Shown here: one piece after another, positions 25,349 to 35,203 of the stretch
How the letters are laid out: each line of letters begins with the position of its first letter
How positions within the stretch are numbered: the first letter of the stretch is position 1
The notes under the pieces: model-generated
Databases searched by the model: none
Seen by the model: only the letters and a program-made list of their open reading frames with translations
Told to the model about the DNA's origin: nothing
NCBI GenBank assembly: GCA_019352875.1
Contig: JAAAFW010000006.1
Location: 189,364 to 253,363, forward strand
Length of the DNA: 64,000 nucleotides
Source: Pedobacter cryoconitis
GTDB taxonomy: Bacteria; Bacteroidota; Bacteroidia; Sphingobacteriales; Sphingobacteriaceae
Direction of reading: 5' to 3'
Program-made: the position numbers and the translations under genes

Positions 25349-26392
25349 GTGAGAGAACACTTACCCATAAAAAACCTCGTTAGATTAATTTATGTAGTGT
25401 CACTATTAGTGGGCCTCTCTGTTTTCTTCTTTATTTCAATAACCGGGGAAGCCCCAAATACTTCCTGGATTTATTCATTGATGGGCAGTCTAGTTAACCT
25501 GGTCCTTGGTTATTCAAACCTATACTTTTTCGGCTTTTTAGGCCGCAGATCGCGAAATCGCTTAAACGGTTCCTGGATAATTGGAGTCTTCTTATCATTT
25601 TTAATAGGAATTGTTTTTTACTTTTGCGCATATCCCCTGTTGGCAATGATCAATACAAAATTATATCATTTGGAAAAAGGGGCTGTTCCTCCGATTGTAT
25701 TTGGAATAGCGATAGACAGTTTACTGGTGGCAACTTTACAATTGATTCTTGTCCTTCAATACGACAAAAATAGTGCACAATTAGAGCTTTCACTTCTTCG
25801 TGCATCCCATGCAGAATCGGTGAACATGTTATTACGCCAGCAGATTCAACCTCACTTTCTTTTCAATGCATTAAATACTTTGAACGCGTTAAATAAGCGG
25901 GATCATAAATCTGGAGAAAAATACCTGGTTCATCTGGCCAATTTTCTTAGGGCTTCCATTTCAGCAGACACCGGGCAAATATCACGGTTGGATCAAGAGC
26001 TGGACCTGTTGAAAAACTACTTAGCTATGCAGCAGATCAGGTTTGGGACTGCACTTGTATGTAGTATAGATATTCCACCTGACTGGATGCAGACAAAATT
26101 CCTTCCATCTTTCTCATTACAGCCCCTGGTGGAAAATGCAATCAAACATAACGAACTTACCGAAGATAGCCCCTTACTTATAAAAGTTAGTACGCAGGCA
26201 GATCGGATAATTGTAAGCAATAACCTCCAGCCAAGAGTTCACAAGGAACCATCAACAGGCAATGGGCTATCGAATTTAACTGAGCGCTACAGACTTTGGT
26301 GTGGGGACAGCTTGCAAATAAACGAGGGAACTAAGGAATTTTCTGTAAGTATTAAAACGTTGGAACATGAACATAGTAATAATAGAGGATGA
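25349..26392 (+). CDS. LytS/YehU-type sensor histidine kinase
   Basis: The protein of about 347 residues has four membrane helices in the first 160 residues (such as IYVVSLLVGLSVFFFI and GIAIDSLLVATLQLILVLQ). A His_kinase domain follows, with the phospho-acceptor motif RQQIQPHFLFNALNTLNAL and an ATPase N-box (LQPLVENAIKHNEL). It phosphorylates the LytTR regulator whose gene overlaps its end by 26 nt. The start is uncertain: no ATG fits the N-terminus; a GTG at 25349 or an upstream GTG at 25271 are candidates. The input signal is unknown. Confidence 0.85.
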   Translation: MREHLPIKNLVRLIYVVSLLVGLSVFFFISITGEAPNTSWIYSLMGSLVNLVLGYSNLYFFGFLGRRSRNRLNGSWIIGVFLSFLIGIVFYFCAYPLLAMINTKLYHLEKGAVPPIVFGIAIDSLLVATLQLILVLQYDKNSAQLELSLLRASHAESVNMLLRQQIQPHFLFNALNTLNALNKRDHKSGEKYLVHLANFLRASISADTGQISRLDQELDLLKNYLAMQQIRFGTALVCSIDIPPDWMQTKFLPSFSLQPLVENAIKHNELTEDSPLLIKVSTQADRIIVSNNLQPRVHKEPSTGNGLSNLTERYRLWCGDSLQINEGTKEFSVSIKTLEHEHSNNRG

Positions 26393-27134
26393 ACGCGTAA
26401 CAGGTGAAGAACTGGAGGCGAGCATTAGGGAGTTTGCTCCTTGGGAAACAGAAATATTTCATCTGCGTTCAGTCAGAGATGCTGTTGCTTATTTCAAAGC
26501 TAATCCACACCCTGATCTGATCTTTTGTGACATTAAACTTGGGGATGGATTAAGTTTTGAAATTTTTGCAGCTGTTGAAATTTCAGTACCGGTAATTTTC
26601 TGTACTGCTTATGACGAATTTGCAATCAAAGCATTCAAGGCAAATGGAATTGATTATATTCTCAAACCATTTACTTCCGAAATGTTGGAAGAAGCCTATC
26701 AGAGATACACTAGTCTAAAAGATAAGTTGACAATTAAGGTCAGCGAAAAGTACACTCATATCCTGGATATGCTTAGTTCTGCTGAGTCAAGGCAGGCTGG
26801 TGCAATACTCGTCTATTATCAAGATAGAATTATGCCATTAAAGCTAAAAGAGATTGGTCTTATGTATATCGAAAATGAAATCACTCAGGTACTAACTATA
26901 CAGGGCAAGACCTATTACCCCAATAAAAAGTTGGAAGATCTGGAGAAAATATCCGGAGAAGTTTTTTTTAGGGTAAACCGGCAATATTTAGTTAACCGGA
27001 ATGTTATCGTTGATGTTTCCAGTTTTTTTTCAAGGAAGTTCTCCCTGAACCTTTCCATACCGTTTAATAACAAAATTATCGTTAGTCGTGACAGGACTCC
27101 CTCATTTTTGGAATGGCTGACCCGATCGGTGTAG
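26367..27134 (+). CDS. LytTR-family response regulator
   Basis: The 255-residue protein has a receiver domain (about 1-120) with the acceptor Asp 55 in LIFCDIKLGDG and the conserved Thr (FCTAYDEF) and Lys (ILKPF). A C-terminal LytTR DNA-binding domain follows (about 150-255: EVFFRVNRQYLVNRNVI). It forms a two-component pair with the overlapping kinase gene. The RND efflux genes downstream make that operon a candidate target. A small reverse-strand ACP-like gene lies between them. Confidence 0.9.
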   Translation: MNIVIIEDERVTGEELEASIREFAPWETEIFHLRSVRDAVAYFKANPHPDLIFCDIKLGDGLSFEIFAAVEISVPVIFCTAYDEFAIKAFKANGIDYILKPFTSEMLEEAYQRYTSLKDKLTIKVSEKYTHILDMLSSAESRQAGAILVYYQDRIMPLKLKEIGLMYIENEITQVLTIQGKTYYPNKKLEDLEKISGEVFFRVNRQYLVNRNVIVDVSSFFSRKFSLNLSIPFNNKIIVSRDRTPSFLEWLTRSV

Positions 27135-27184
27135 TACCGCAAGTAGAAATGTTCATTATCATCGACGTTTTCTAGCAAATTACC

Positions 27185-27409
27185 TTAATTTTCAAAGGTT
27201 ACTCCTGTAAATCTTTCACCCCCTTTATCCTTTAATAATGATACAATTTCCGCGACTGTATGAAGTTTCTTTTCTTCTTTATCATTTATAGTTATACTGA
27301 ATGAACGTTCAAGGCTTACTATCATCAATTCAATAGAATCAAGCTGATCTTTGAGCAGTTGATTTTCGTCAAAGAAATCCTGCTCCAGCAGGTCAGAAAC
27401 CTCGCTCAA
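27185..27409 (-). CDS. Orphan acyl-carrier-protein-like protein
   Basis: The 74-residue acidic protein contains DQLDSIELMIVSLERSF, the ACP signature around the serine that would receive 4'-phosphopantetheine (Ser 25), and a late DKEEKKLHTVAEIVSLL helix like ACP helix 3-4. No synthase or ligase gene is nearby. The only plausible start is a TTG (27409): an in-frame TAA stands 30 nt upstream, and an ATG upstream is out of frame, so a lost first part is possible. The partner enzyme cannot be named. Confidence 0.65.
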   Translation of the reverse strand: MSEVSDLLEQDFFDENQLLKDQLDSIELMIVSLERSFSITINDKEEKKLHTVAEIVSLLKDKGGERFTGVTFEN

Positions 27410-27643
27410 TATTTTCCGAATTGGTTTTTCATTTTAATTTCTAATTTATACGACAATTAGTAGGAGAATTTCGCAGTGATAGCCTCCACAATATTACGTT
27501 TTTTATAAAATCATAAAGAACACTTTATAAACCTGAGCAATTTTCCGATTCACCTGCTTATTTGTAGGATTGACCTCAAATTTTCCATTCTATGTGCCCA
27601 GCTAAGCACAAATTTGTCAAATCAGAATTCAAATAGCTAGCTA

Positions 27644-28771
27644 ATGGAAAAAAACGAAAAATATACACAAATGAAAAGTAGGTCGTTGACGGTCAGAATT
27701 GAAAAATCTGATGACTACAAAACGCCTAATGTTCGTAACAGAACTGGTATAATTAGCAATCGAAAGAAGATATTTTATATTACTTCATTAATCCTAGTCT
27801 CCGCCACTGCTGCAAACGGTCAGAACAAAACTAATAGAAGGCAACAGGATTCCATTGTAAATAACTATTTAAAGGAGGCAGCTGTTTCAAATCCTGTTTT
27901 GCGTCAGGCGATTGTGTCGACAGAGTTTATTGGGAGTGGAACTGTTAAAAGTAACCTGAATGGTAAACAGATTGCTGAAAACAAAATGAGCCAAATTCGA
28001 ACCACCGTTCTAATTAACTTACCAATCATCAAATGGGGAAAGAACTCGGTTTCCGCAACATTTAGTCTTGGGCATCAACACAATAGCTTAGAATATCCTA
28101 GTAATGACCCGTTGTTTAACTCAAGTTCCAAAGACATTGATTTTGATAAAGGCGTTGTAGGGTTTACGGCAAATTACCAGCGTATTGATTCATTATTTGG
28201 CAGACAAATCGTCTACTTGGGAAATATTACGGGCATTACGAATACTGCTGATCAAATCAGAAAGGTCAGCTTTTTAGCAGGCGCGATCATCCCCCTGAAA
28301 CAACAAGCGAATACACGCATATCTGCTGGTGTACTCTTCAATATTGACCCTTCCATAAGCTTTCCGGCAATCCCTGTATTCACTTATTGGCATAGATTTG
28401 ACAACTCCTATGAACTGAATGTGAGCTTGCCACAGCGGCTAAGTCTTGAAAAAAATCTTTCACATAACCTACGGGCTAGTTTTTCTACCCAATTAGGGGG
28501 AGCAGTTGCCTTCTTCCAGCTTGATCAGCCAAATTTGCCAAGAGATGTGAATTATACAACGATAGACTTAAAAACAGGGCCTGGCCTTGAATACCGATTC
28601 GCTAAAAACTTTATAGTCGGTGTGAATGCTGGTATTTATACACCGCTCTCGGCAAGAGCATTTGAAAACAATAAAAATTCAAATGATTATTTCTTCGATA
28701 ATAAACTGAGCGCAGCACCTTATGTAAATGTGACCTTATCTCTACTGCCCATATTCAGAGTTTTCAAATAG
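27644..28771 (+). CDS. Predicted outer-membrane beta-barrel protein
   Basis: The 375-residue protein has an internal signal-like helix (KKIFYITSLILVSATAANGQ, about 43-62) and then alternating amphipathic strands of a barrel (SVSATFSLGHQHNSLEY, VGFTANYQRIDSLFG, KNFIVGVNAGIYTPL), ending in FRVFK. It may belong to DUF6268-like proteins, but this is uncertain. The 42 polar residues before the signal helix are unusual; no nearer ATG exists than 27671. It lies just before the RND operon and may be cotranscribed (57-nt gap). Confidence 0.6.
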   Translation: MEKNEKYTQMKSRSLTVRIEKSDDYKTPNVRNRTGIISNRKKIFYITSLILVSATAANGQNKTNRRQQDSIVNNYLKEAAVSNPVLRQAIVSTEFIGSGTVKSNLNGKQIAENKMSQIRTTVLINLPIIKWGKNSVSATFSLGHQHNSLEYPSNDPLFNSSSKDIDFDKGVVGFTANYQRIDSLFGRQIVYLGNITGITNTADQIRKVSFLAGAIIPLKQQANTRISAGVLFNIDPSISFPAIPVFTYWHRFDNSYELNVSLPQRLSLEKNLSHNLRASFSTQLGGAVAFFQLDQPNLPRDVNYTTIDLKTGPGLEYRFAKNFIVGVNAGIYTPLSARAFENNKNSNDYFFDNKLSAAPYVNVTLSLLPIFRVFK

Positions 28772-28828
28772 ACGTGTAGTACGTCGAGTAAAATCATAAA
28801 TCCTTTCAAGTAAGTATAATCAAATAAA

Positions 28829-30004
28829 ATGCACTTAATTATAAAAAATAAGAAGTTAACCGCCAGATTTATTGGTTTAGCTATATTGCTTTTATCGTCT
28901 TGTGGAAATAAAACTGAGCAGACCGAAGCAGCTGCCCAGGCACCTCCTCCTAGTTTTCCTGTAATTACAATAGAAACAAGAAATGCGACGCTGAACACTG
29001 ATTTCCCAGCCAGTTTACAAGGTGAGCAAAATATTGAAATCCGTCCGAAGATTGATGGATACATCGAGCAAATTTACATTGATGAAGGTTCTATTGTAAA
29101 AAAAGGTCAGCTACTGTTTCGTATTAATGCACCACAGTATGCGCAGGAAGTGAATGAAGCGGAAGCTGCAATCAACACTGCGGAGGCCGATGTTAGCGCA
29201 GCGGAATTACAAGTCAATAAAACAAGGCCTTTAGTCGAGAAAGAAATTATCAGCCACTTTGAATTAGAAACTGCCCAGTTCACCTTAAAATCACGCCTGG
29301 CCGCGTTGAAGCAGGCGAAAGCAAAACTGGCTAATGCCAGGACAAATTTAGGTTATACAAAGATTTTAAGTCCCGTAAACGGGGTAGTAGGATCAATTCC
29401 TTTCAAATTAGGTAGTTTAATCACCGCAAGCACAGCTGAGCCTTTAACCACCATATCGAATATTGGTAAAATATACGCCTACTTCTCGCTCAATGAAAAG
29501 CAACTGCTAGCTTTTTCACGTACTACCAACGGAAATAGCATGAGCGAAAAGATTAAAAATACTCCTCCTGTTAACCTTATCCTTTCTGATGGAAGTAATT
29601 TCCCTGACGAAGGGCACCTGGAAACAATAGCTGGCTTAATTAACACCGAGACAGGCTCGGCGAGCCTTAGAGCAGCATTTGCAAATCACAGGGGGTTAGT
29701 ACGCAGTGGAGGTAGTGCAGTAGTGCGTATTCCACAAACAATCGAGGACGCAGTACTTGTTCCACAGAAATCTACCTACGAACTGCAAGGCAAACGCTTT
29801 GTATATATAGTTGATAGTGGTGGCAAAGTTAAAAATACAGAGATCCAGGTAATGGATATGGCCAGCGGTCAGTTCTTTGTGGTAACCAGCGGTCTAAAGG
29901 CAGGCGACAAAATCGTTTTGGAAGGTGCATCCAGTTTACAGCATGGCATGGCCATAAAACCGGAGATCAAAACCTCTGGTGAGGCGGATCAGGTATCAAA
30001 ATAA
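28829..30004 (+). CDS. RND efflux membrane-fusion lipoprotein (AcrA/MexA type)
   Basis: The 391-residue protein has a lipoprotein signal (GLAILLLSSCGNK, lipid Cys near 27). The HlyD-like order follows: barrel strand IEIRPKIDGYIEQIYIDEG, coiled hairpin (AINTAEADVSAAELQV to AKLANARTNL) and lipoyl return (YTKILSPVNGVVG). A beta-domain and membrane-proximal domain lie at the C-terminus. It couples the inner-membrane pump to the outer-membrane channel in the next genes. Confidence 0.92.
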   Translation: MHLIIKNKKLTARFIGLAILLLSSCGNKTEQTEAAAQAPPPSFPVITIETRNATLNTDFPASLQGEQNIEIRPKIDGYIEQIYIDEGSIVKKGQLLFRINAPQYAQEVNEAEAAINTAEADVSAAELQVNKTRPLVEKEIISHFELETAQFTLKSRLAALKQAKAKLANARTNLGYTKILSPVNGVVGSIPFKLGSLITASTAEPLTTISNIGKIYAYFSLNEKQLLAFSRTTNGNSMSEKIKNTPPVNLILSDGSNFPDEGHLETIAGLINTETGSASLRAAFANHRGLVRSGGSAVVRIPQTIEDAVLVPQKSTYELQGKRFVYIVDSGGKVKNTEIQVMDMASGQFFVVTSGLKAGDKIVLEGASSLQHGMAIKPEIKTSGEADQVSK

Positions 30005-30056
30005 TTATATAATTGTCTTGCAGTTCACACTGCACTTCTCAACGTAAAACTCTATT

Positions 30057-33000
30057 ATGTTACGCAAATTTATTGAAAGACCGGTATTGTCTACTGTAAT
30101 ATCGGTTATCATTGTTATTCTGGGAATTCTCGGTTTAACTACACTGCCCATATCTCAATATCCGGAAATTGCCCCACCTACCGTACAGGTCTCGGCTTCT
30201 TATCAGGGTGCAAATGCAGACGTGGTGATGAACTCTGTAATTATACCACTTGAAGAACAGATCAATGGTGTGGAGAACATGACTTACATGACCTCATCGG
30301 CTAGTAATGATGGAATGGCTACTGTTACCGTGTATTTTAAATTAGGTACCGATCCGGATCTTGCTGCCGTAAACGTCCAGAATAGAGTCTCAAAGGCTTC
30401 TAGCCTTCTTCCTGCAGAAGTAACCAAAGCAGGAGTTACAACAAGTAAACGCCAGAGTAGTATGGTCATGGTTTTTAGCTTGCAGAGCAACAATCCATCT
30501 TATGACGAGACCTTTTTGCAAAATTATACCAATATCAATCTTTTACCAAAGATCAAGCGTATCAACGGGGTTGGTGATGCCAGTATTTTCGGTCAAAAGG
30601 ACTATTCTATGCGCATCTGGCTGAAGCCGGATGTGATGGCATCCTATGGCCTGATCCCGGATGATGTAAATGCTGCTCTGGCGGCTCAGAATATAGAGGC
30701 TGCTCCTGGTAAAATCGGGCAAAACGACAATCAGTCTTTCGAATATATCTTAAAATATAAAGGGCGTTTGAAAAGTGCTCAGGAATTTGAAAATATAGTA
30801 GTCCGGACTGCAAAAAACAGCCAGTTGCTACGTCTTAAGGATGTTGCAAGAATTGAACTTGGCTCGATGAGTTACTCAAGCACCACCTTAACAAATGGAA
30901 AACCAGGTATCGCTGTAGCCATCTATCAAACAGCTGGATCTAACGCACATGAACTGATAAAAAACATACAGTCGACTTTAGATCAATCATCAAAATCATT
31001 TCCTGTTGGAATCAACTACAGCAATATGTTCGATGTCAATGTGTTCCTAGACGCCTCCATAGAAAAGGTAATTCATACTTTGATTGAAGCGTTCATTTTG
31101 GTATTTATTGTAGTATTCATTTTCCTTCAGGATTTCCGTTCTACACTAATCCCTGCTATTGCAGTTCCTGTAGCCATTATCGGTACTTTTTTCTTTTTGC
31201 AGCTGTTCGGTTTCACAATCAATTTATTAACCCTTTTTGCGCTTGTTTTGGCCATAGGAATAGTCGTGGATGATGCTATCGTGGTGGTCGAGGCCGTTCA
31301 CGCAAAACTTGACCATGGTGCTACATCTGCCAAGCTTGCTACCCAGGATGCGATGGGCGAAATAAGCGGTGCAATTATATCGATCACGCTGGTAATGGCG
31401 GCTGTATTTGTACCCGTGTCTTTTATTACCGGATCTGCAGGCGTATTTTATAAACAGTTCGGACTAACACTGGCCATTGCTATTTTGATATCTGCGGTAA
31501 ATGCTTTAACCTTAAGTCCTGCGCTTTGTGCGCTTTTGCTAAAGCCACATCCGGAAGGCGAACATGCAAAATCTGGTTTTTTGCAGCGTTTCTACACTGC
31601 ATTTAATACCGGCTTTGATTCCATGACTGCAAAATATAAAAAAAGCATTGACTTCTTAGCGGTAAGGAAATGGATTGCCCTCACCGGTATTGTTGTTTTC
31701 GCCTGTATCTTCTGGTTCCTGCTGAAAACTATGCCTTCAGGCTTTGTACCTAATGAAGACCAGAGTTTTATCATGGGCGATGTGTCTCTTCCTCCTTCCT
31801 CATCACTAGAACGCACAACTAAGGTAGTCGATAGTGTTACCGCGATAGCCCGGAATCTTCCAGAGGTAGAATCAGTAACCCGCATTGCAGGACAAGGACT
31901 AATGAGCGGAGCAGGTGGCTCTTATGGCATGTTGTTAATCAAGTTGAAATCATGGGAGAAGCGAACTGAAAAAGGATCGGATATCAATAGTGTAACGGGT
32001 AAACTATTTGGAATGACTATGGGGATTAAGGGTGCAAACATTATCTTTTTTGCTCCTCCTACCTTGCAGGGCTTTGGTACTAGTAACGGTTTTGAACTGC
32101 AGGTTCAGGATCAAACAGGTGGAAATATCAATAAATTTTCAGAAGTGAATGGGAAATTCTTAGCCGCGCTGAATAAACGCCCAGAAATACAATATGCATC
32201 TACCTTTTTTAATACCAATTTTCCTCAATTTGATGTAGATGTTAATGTGGCCAAATGTGAAGAGGCTGGCATTTCTGTAAATACAGTGTTGTCAACGCTT
32301 CAGGGTTATTATGGAGGGCTATATGCTTCCAACTTCAATCAGTTTGGTAAACAATACCGGGTAATGATTCAGGCTGATGCCAAATACAGAGGGACACCTG
32401 AAAGTTTAAACAGCATTTATGTGCGAAATTTAAACAATACAATGGCGCCTATATCAGAATTCGTAACGCTTAGAAAGACGTATGGTCCCGAATCTATCAG
32501 CAGATTTAATTTATTTACGGCAATTTCTGTAAATGGCACACCTAACCCTGGTTTTAGTTCCGGGGATGCCATTAAAGCTGTGCAAGAAGTCGCTGCACAA
32601 ACTCTGCCTGCAGGTTATGGCTTTGAATTTTCTGGTCTTACCCGTGAAGAACTTGCCAGTGGAAGCCAAACGTTATTTGTGTATATGCTCTGCCTTATCT
32701 TTGTGTATTTCTTGCTTAGTGGTCAGTATGAGAGTTATATCCTACCTTTTGCTGTATTGCTTTCGCTTCCGATAGGACTGGCTGGCGCATTTCTGTTTGC
32801 CTGGATTTTTAAAATTGACAATAATATCTATCTACAGATTACTCTAATTATGCTTATTGGCTTACTTGCAAAAAATGCAATTCTGATCGTGGAATTTGCC
32901 TTGGATCGCAGACGAGGTGGGCAAAGTATAGTTCAGTCGGCCATCGACGGAGCGGTTGCACGATTAAGACCAATTTTAATGACATCATTCGCTTTCATAT

Positions 33001-33206
33001 TCGGGCTAATACCTTTGATGATAGCCACTGGTGCAGGCGCCGAAGGTAACCGCTCGATAGGTACGGGAGCTGTTGGAGGAATGCTCATAGGAACTGTGTT
33101 CGGAGTTTTTGTAATTCCTATTCTATTTATAATTTTTCAGGGTCTGCAAGAGCGTATCAGCGGCAAACCGGCGCCTTTGAAAACAGCCCCTACTGAATTA
33201 AAGTAA
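30057..33206 (+). CDS. RND efflux pump permease (AcrB/HAE-1 type)
   Basis: The 1049-residue inner-membrane protein has the HAE-1 layout: ERPVLSTVISVIIVILGILG at the start, two large periplasmic loops and the proton-relay helix ALVLAIGIVVDDAIVVVEA (two Asp, about 401-419). A second half has LIMLIGLLAKNAILIVEFALDRR. It drives proton-coupled export, probably of drugs, bile-like compounds or detergents. The operon order MFP-RND-channel is standard. It looks intact, unlike the channel gene after it. Confidence 0.93.
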   Translation: MLRKFIERPVLSTVISVIIVILGILGLTTLPISQYPEIAPPTVQVSASYQGANADVVMNSVIIPLEEQINGVENMTYMTSSASNDGMATVTVYFKLGTDPDLAAVNVQNRVSKASSLLPAEVTKAGVTTSKRQSSMVMVFSLQSNNPSYDETFLQNYTNINLLPKIKRINGVGDASIFGQKDYSMRIWLKPDVMASYGLIPDDVNAALAAQNIEAAPGKIGQNDNQSFEYILKYKGRLKSAQEFENIVVRTAKNSQLLRLKDVARIELGSMSYSSTTLTNGKPGIAVAIYQTAGSNAHELIKNIQSTLDQSSKSFPVGINYSNMFDVNVFLDASIEKVIHTLIEAFILVFIVVFIFLQDFRSTLIPAIAVPVAIIGTFFFLQLFGFTINLLTLFALVLAIGIVVDDAIVVVEAVHAKLDHGATSAKLATQDAMGEISGAIISITLVMAAVFVPVSFITGSAGVFYKQFGLTLAIAILISAVNALTLSPALCALLLKPHPEGEHAKSGFLQRFYTAFNTGFDSMTAKYKKSIDFLAVRKWIALTGIVVFACIFWFLLKTMPSGFVPNEDQSFIMGDVSLPPSSSLERTTKVVDSVTAIARNLPEVESVTRIAGQGLMSGAGGSYGMLLIKLKSWEKRTEKGSDINSVTGKLFGMTMGIKGANIIFFAPPTLQGFGTSNGFELQVQDQTGGNINKFSEVNGKFLAALNKRPEIQYASTFFNTNFPQFDVDVNVAKCEEAGISVNTVLSTLQGYYGGLYASNFNQFGKQYRVMIQADAKYRGTPESLNSIYVRNLNNTMAPISEFVTLRKTYGPESISRFNLFTAISVNGTPNPGFSSGDAIKAVQEVAAQTLPAGYGFEFSGLTREELASGSQTLFVYMLCLIFVYFLLSGQYESYILPFAVLLSLPIGLAGAFLFAWIFKIDNNIYLQITLIMLIGLLAKNAILIVEFALDRRRGGQSIVQSAIDGAVARLRPILMTSFAFIFGLIPLMIATGAGAEGNRSIGTGAVGGMLIGTVFGVFVIPILFIIFQGLQERISGKPAPLKTAPTELK

Positions 33207-33237
33207 TCAATTATTTTAAACATAAATCATTATTAAA

Positions 33238-34649
33238 ATGATAAAAGGATATAAGAAGCAGATATATTTAGCGCTGGCATCAGCGCTTGTTTTATCTGCC
33301 TGCGTAACAAAAAAATATAAAGAGCCTGGCTTAGCAGTTAAAGGTGATTTGTACCGTGATAGTTCATTGACCGATACTTCCAACCTGGCAGATATACCAG
33401 TAACCAAACTATTCTCTGATACTGTTCTACAGCACCTTATCAATGAAGGAATCAGAGAAAACCTGGATTTAAAAACAGCTGTACAGCGGATCAATGAGGC
33501 GCAAGCCACTTTTGGACAGAGTAAGGCAGCATTCTTGCCTAGCCTGAACGGTTTGTTGCAGGTTACCAGGGCTAAAACCTCACAGGCAACTTTAAACCTG
33601 CCACCTGAATTTGCAAGTGGTATCAATTTAAAAACCACTACTTATCAGGCTGGCCTTAGTACCAGCTGGGAAGCAGATATCTGGGGCAAACTGAGTAGCG
33701 CTAAAAGACAAGCGCTAGCCGCATTATTGGAAAGCGATGCTTCAAAAAGGGCTGTACAAACACAGCTCATTGCGAACATTGCGAATACCTATTATAATTT
33801 GCTGGCCTTGGATCAGCAACTGGCAATTACTAAAAGGACGCTGGAAATCCGCATCAAGGACGTGCAGACTGTCAAAGACCTCAAAGAAGGGGCCATAGTT
33901 ACCGGAGCAGCAGTAGTTCAAAGCGAGGCAAACAGGTATGCGGCAGAGGTAACCATTCCCGACTTGAAACAGAGTATTAGGGAGGCAGAGAATGCAATGA
34001 GCATATTGCTGGCAAAGGCTCCTGGTACTATTAATCGAACCTCACTAGATACTCAGAAGCCATTTAGCATGCTCCATATTGGCGTTCCATCTCAACTGCT
34101 CAAGAATCGTCCCGATGTGCAGCAGGCCCAGTTTGCTTTTCGAAGGGCATTTGAGAATACCAATCTTGCACGTACCTACTTTTATCCTCAGCTCACCATC
34201 ACAGGTCAGGGTGGATTGTCTTCACTTCAGTTGAAAAACTTTTTTGACAACTCTATTTTCTACAATTTTGTAGGAGGATTAACTCAGCCTATCTTTGCAC
34301 AGGGCCAAAATAGGGCTAAATTGAAAACAGCACAGTCTCAGCAAATTCAGGCTTTTTATGCTTTCCAGCAATCCCTACTTACTGCCGGCCAAGAAGTGAC
34401 AAATGCATTATATTCCTTGAAAATGCAATAGAAAAACAACATTCCAGAACAAAACAGTTGGCTGCTTTAGAGAAGTCTGTGGGTTTTACTAAAGAATTAC
34501 TTCGCTATAGTTCTGCAACTAATTATACAGATGTACTTACTTCCGAACAGAATCTGCTTAGCGCTGAGCTAAGCGGCGTTAATGATAAATTACAGGAACT
34601 ACAGGCAATCGTTGAGCTTTATCGGGCCTTGGGCGGGGGGTGGAAGTGA
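33238..34649 (+). pseudogene. Outer-membrane efflux channel (OprM/NodT type), frameshifted
   Basis: The first 397 codons (33238-34431) encode a lipoprotein signal (ALASALVLSAC) and the OprM-like repeats, ending YSLKMQ at a stop. The last part continues in another frame: ENAIEKQHSRTKQLAALEK runs from 34419, through LLRYSSATNYTDVLTSEQ, to RALGGGWK at 34649, which is the normal C-terminus. The expected reading around 34411-34421 is LYS(Y/F)ENA, so one base is missing at about 34417-34418. The product would lose part of a helical hairpin and the last strands. Sequencing error is not excluded. Confidence 0.88.
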
Positions 34650-34781
34650 GCCATTTCATATTGTGCAGAGATGTTTATTCTTTGCGCGTTATCTCATACT
34701 ACAGAACGATAAATAGGATATAATGATAAATAAATGATCGAGAGCGATATATGATTGCTGATCAAATAACCAAAATAAAAC

Positions 34782-35066
34782 ATGGTCCAGTTTGTATTAA
34801 TATTTTCTACAGAAGTGGAGACGCCTTATGATCTGGACAGAATTCAGCACATCCTTTCCACTTTTGCCAACATAACAGAATGGAGCCATGATCTTGATGA
34901 TGACGATGAAATCCTTCGGATAGTTTGTCAGGAGGATATTAGCGGAAAGCTAATTGAAAAGCTACAATCCCCATGTCTAAAAATCTCTTTACTAGCTGTT
35001 TTTAAATCAATAAGTAACGGTATCAAAGAAACACATCAGACCATTTTCCTTAACGATAAAATCTGA
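34782..35066 (+). CDS. Small hypothetical protein, ferredoxin-like fold predicted
   Basis: The 94-residue protein has a beta-alpha-beta pattern (VQFVLIFSTEVETPYDLDRIQHILS, ILRIVCQED, KISLLAVF). It resembles a widespread but unnamed Bacteroidota family of small HMA-like proteins, as far as I can judge. No metal-binding CxxC is present. A ferredoxin-like gene in the same direction follows after about 140 nt. Confidence 0.55.
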   Translation: MVQFVLIFSTEVETPYDLDRIQHILSTFANITEWSHDLDDDDEILRIVCQEDISGKLIEKLQSPCLKISLLAVFKSISNGIKETHQTIFLNDKI

Positions 35067-35203
35067 ATTCATATTCATCTACTAAAATTAATGGTGCCAA
35101 TGACTTAGCAAGGGGTTCTATTTTGGATTGTTCTACCACCATAGTGGCGAGATTCCTTTACCAATTAGTTTTTGCAGTTGATTAATTCACTCATTTATCA
35201 GAC

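Noticed and set aside
30284..30813. Reverse-strand frames inside the RND permease gene
   Set aside because: They are in the shadow of a clear coding sequence and their translations resemble no protein.
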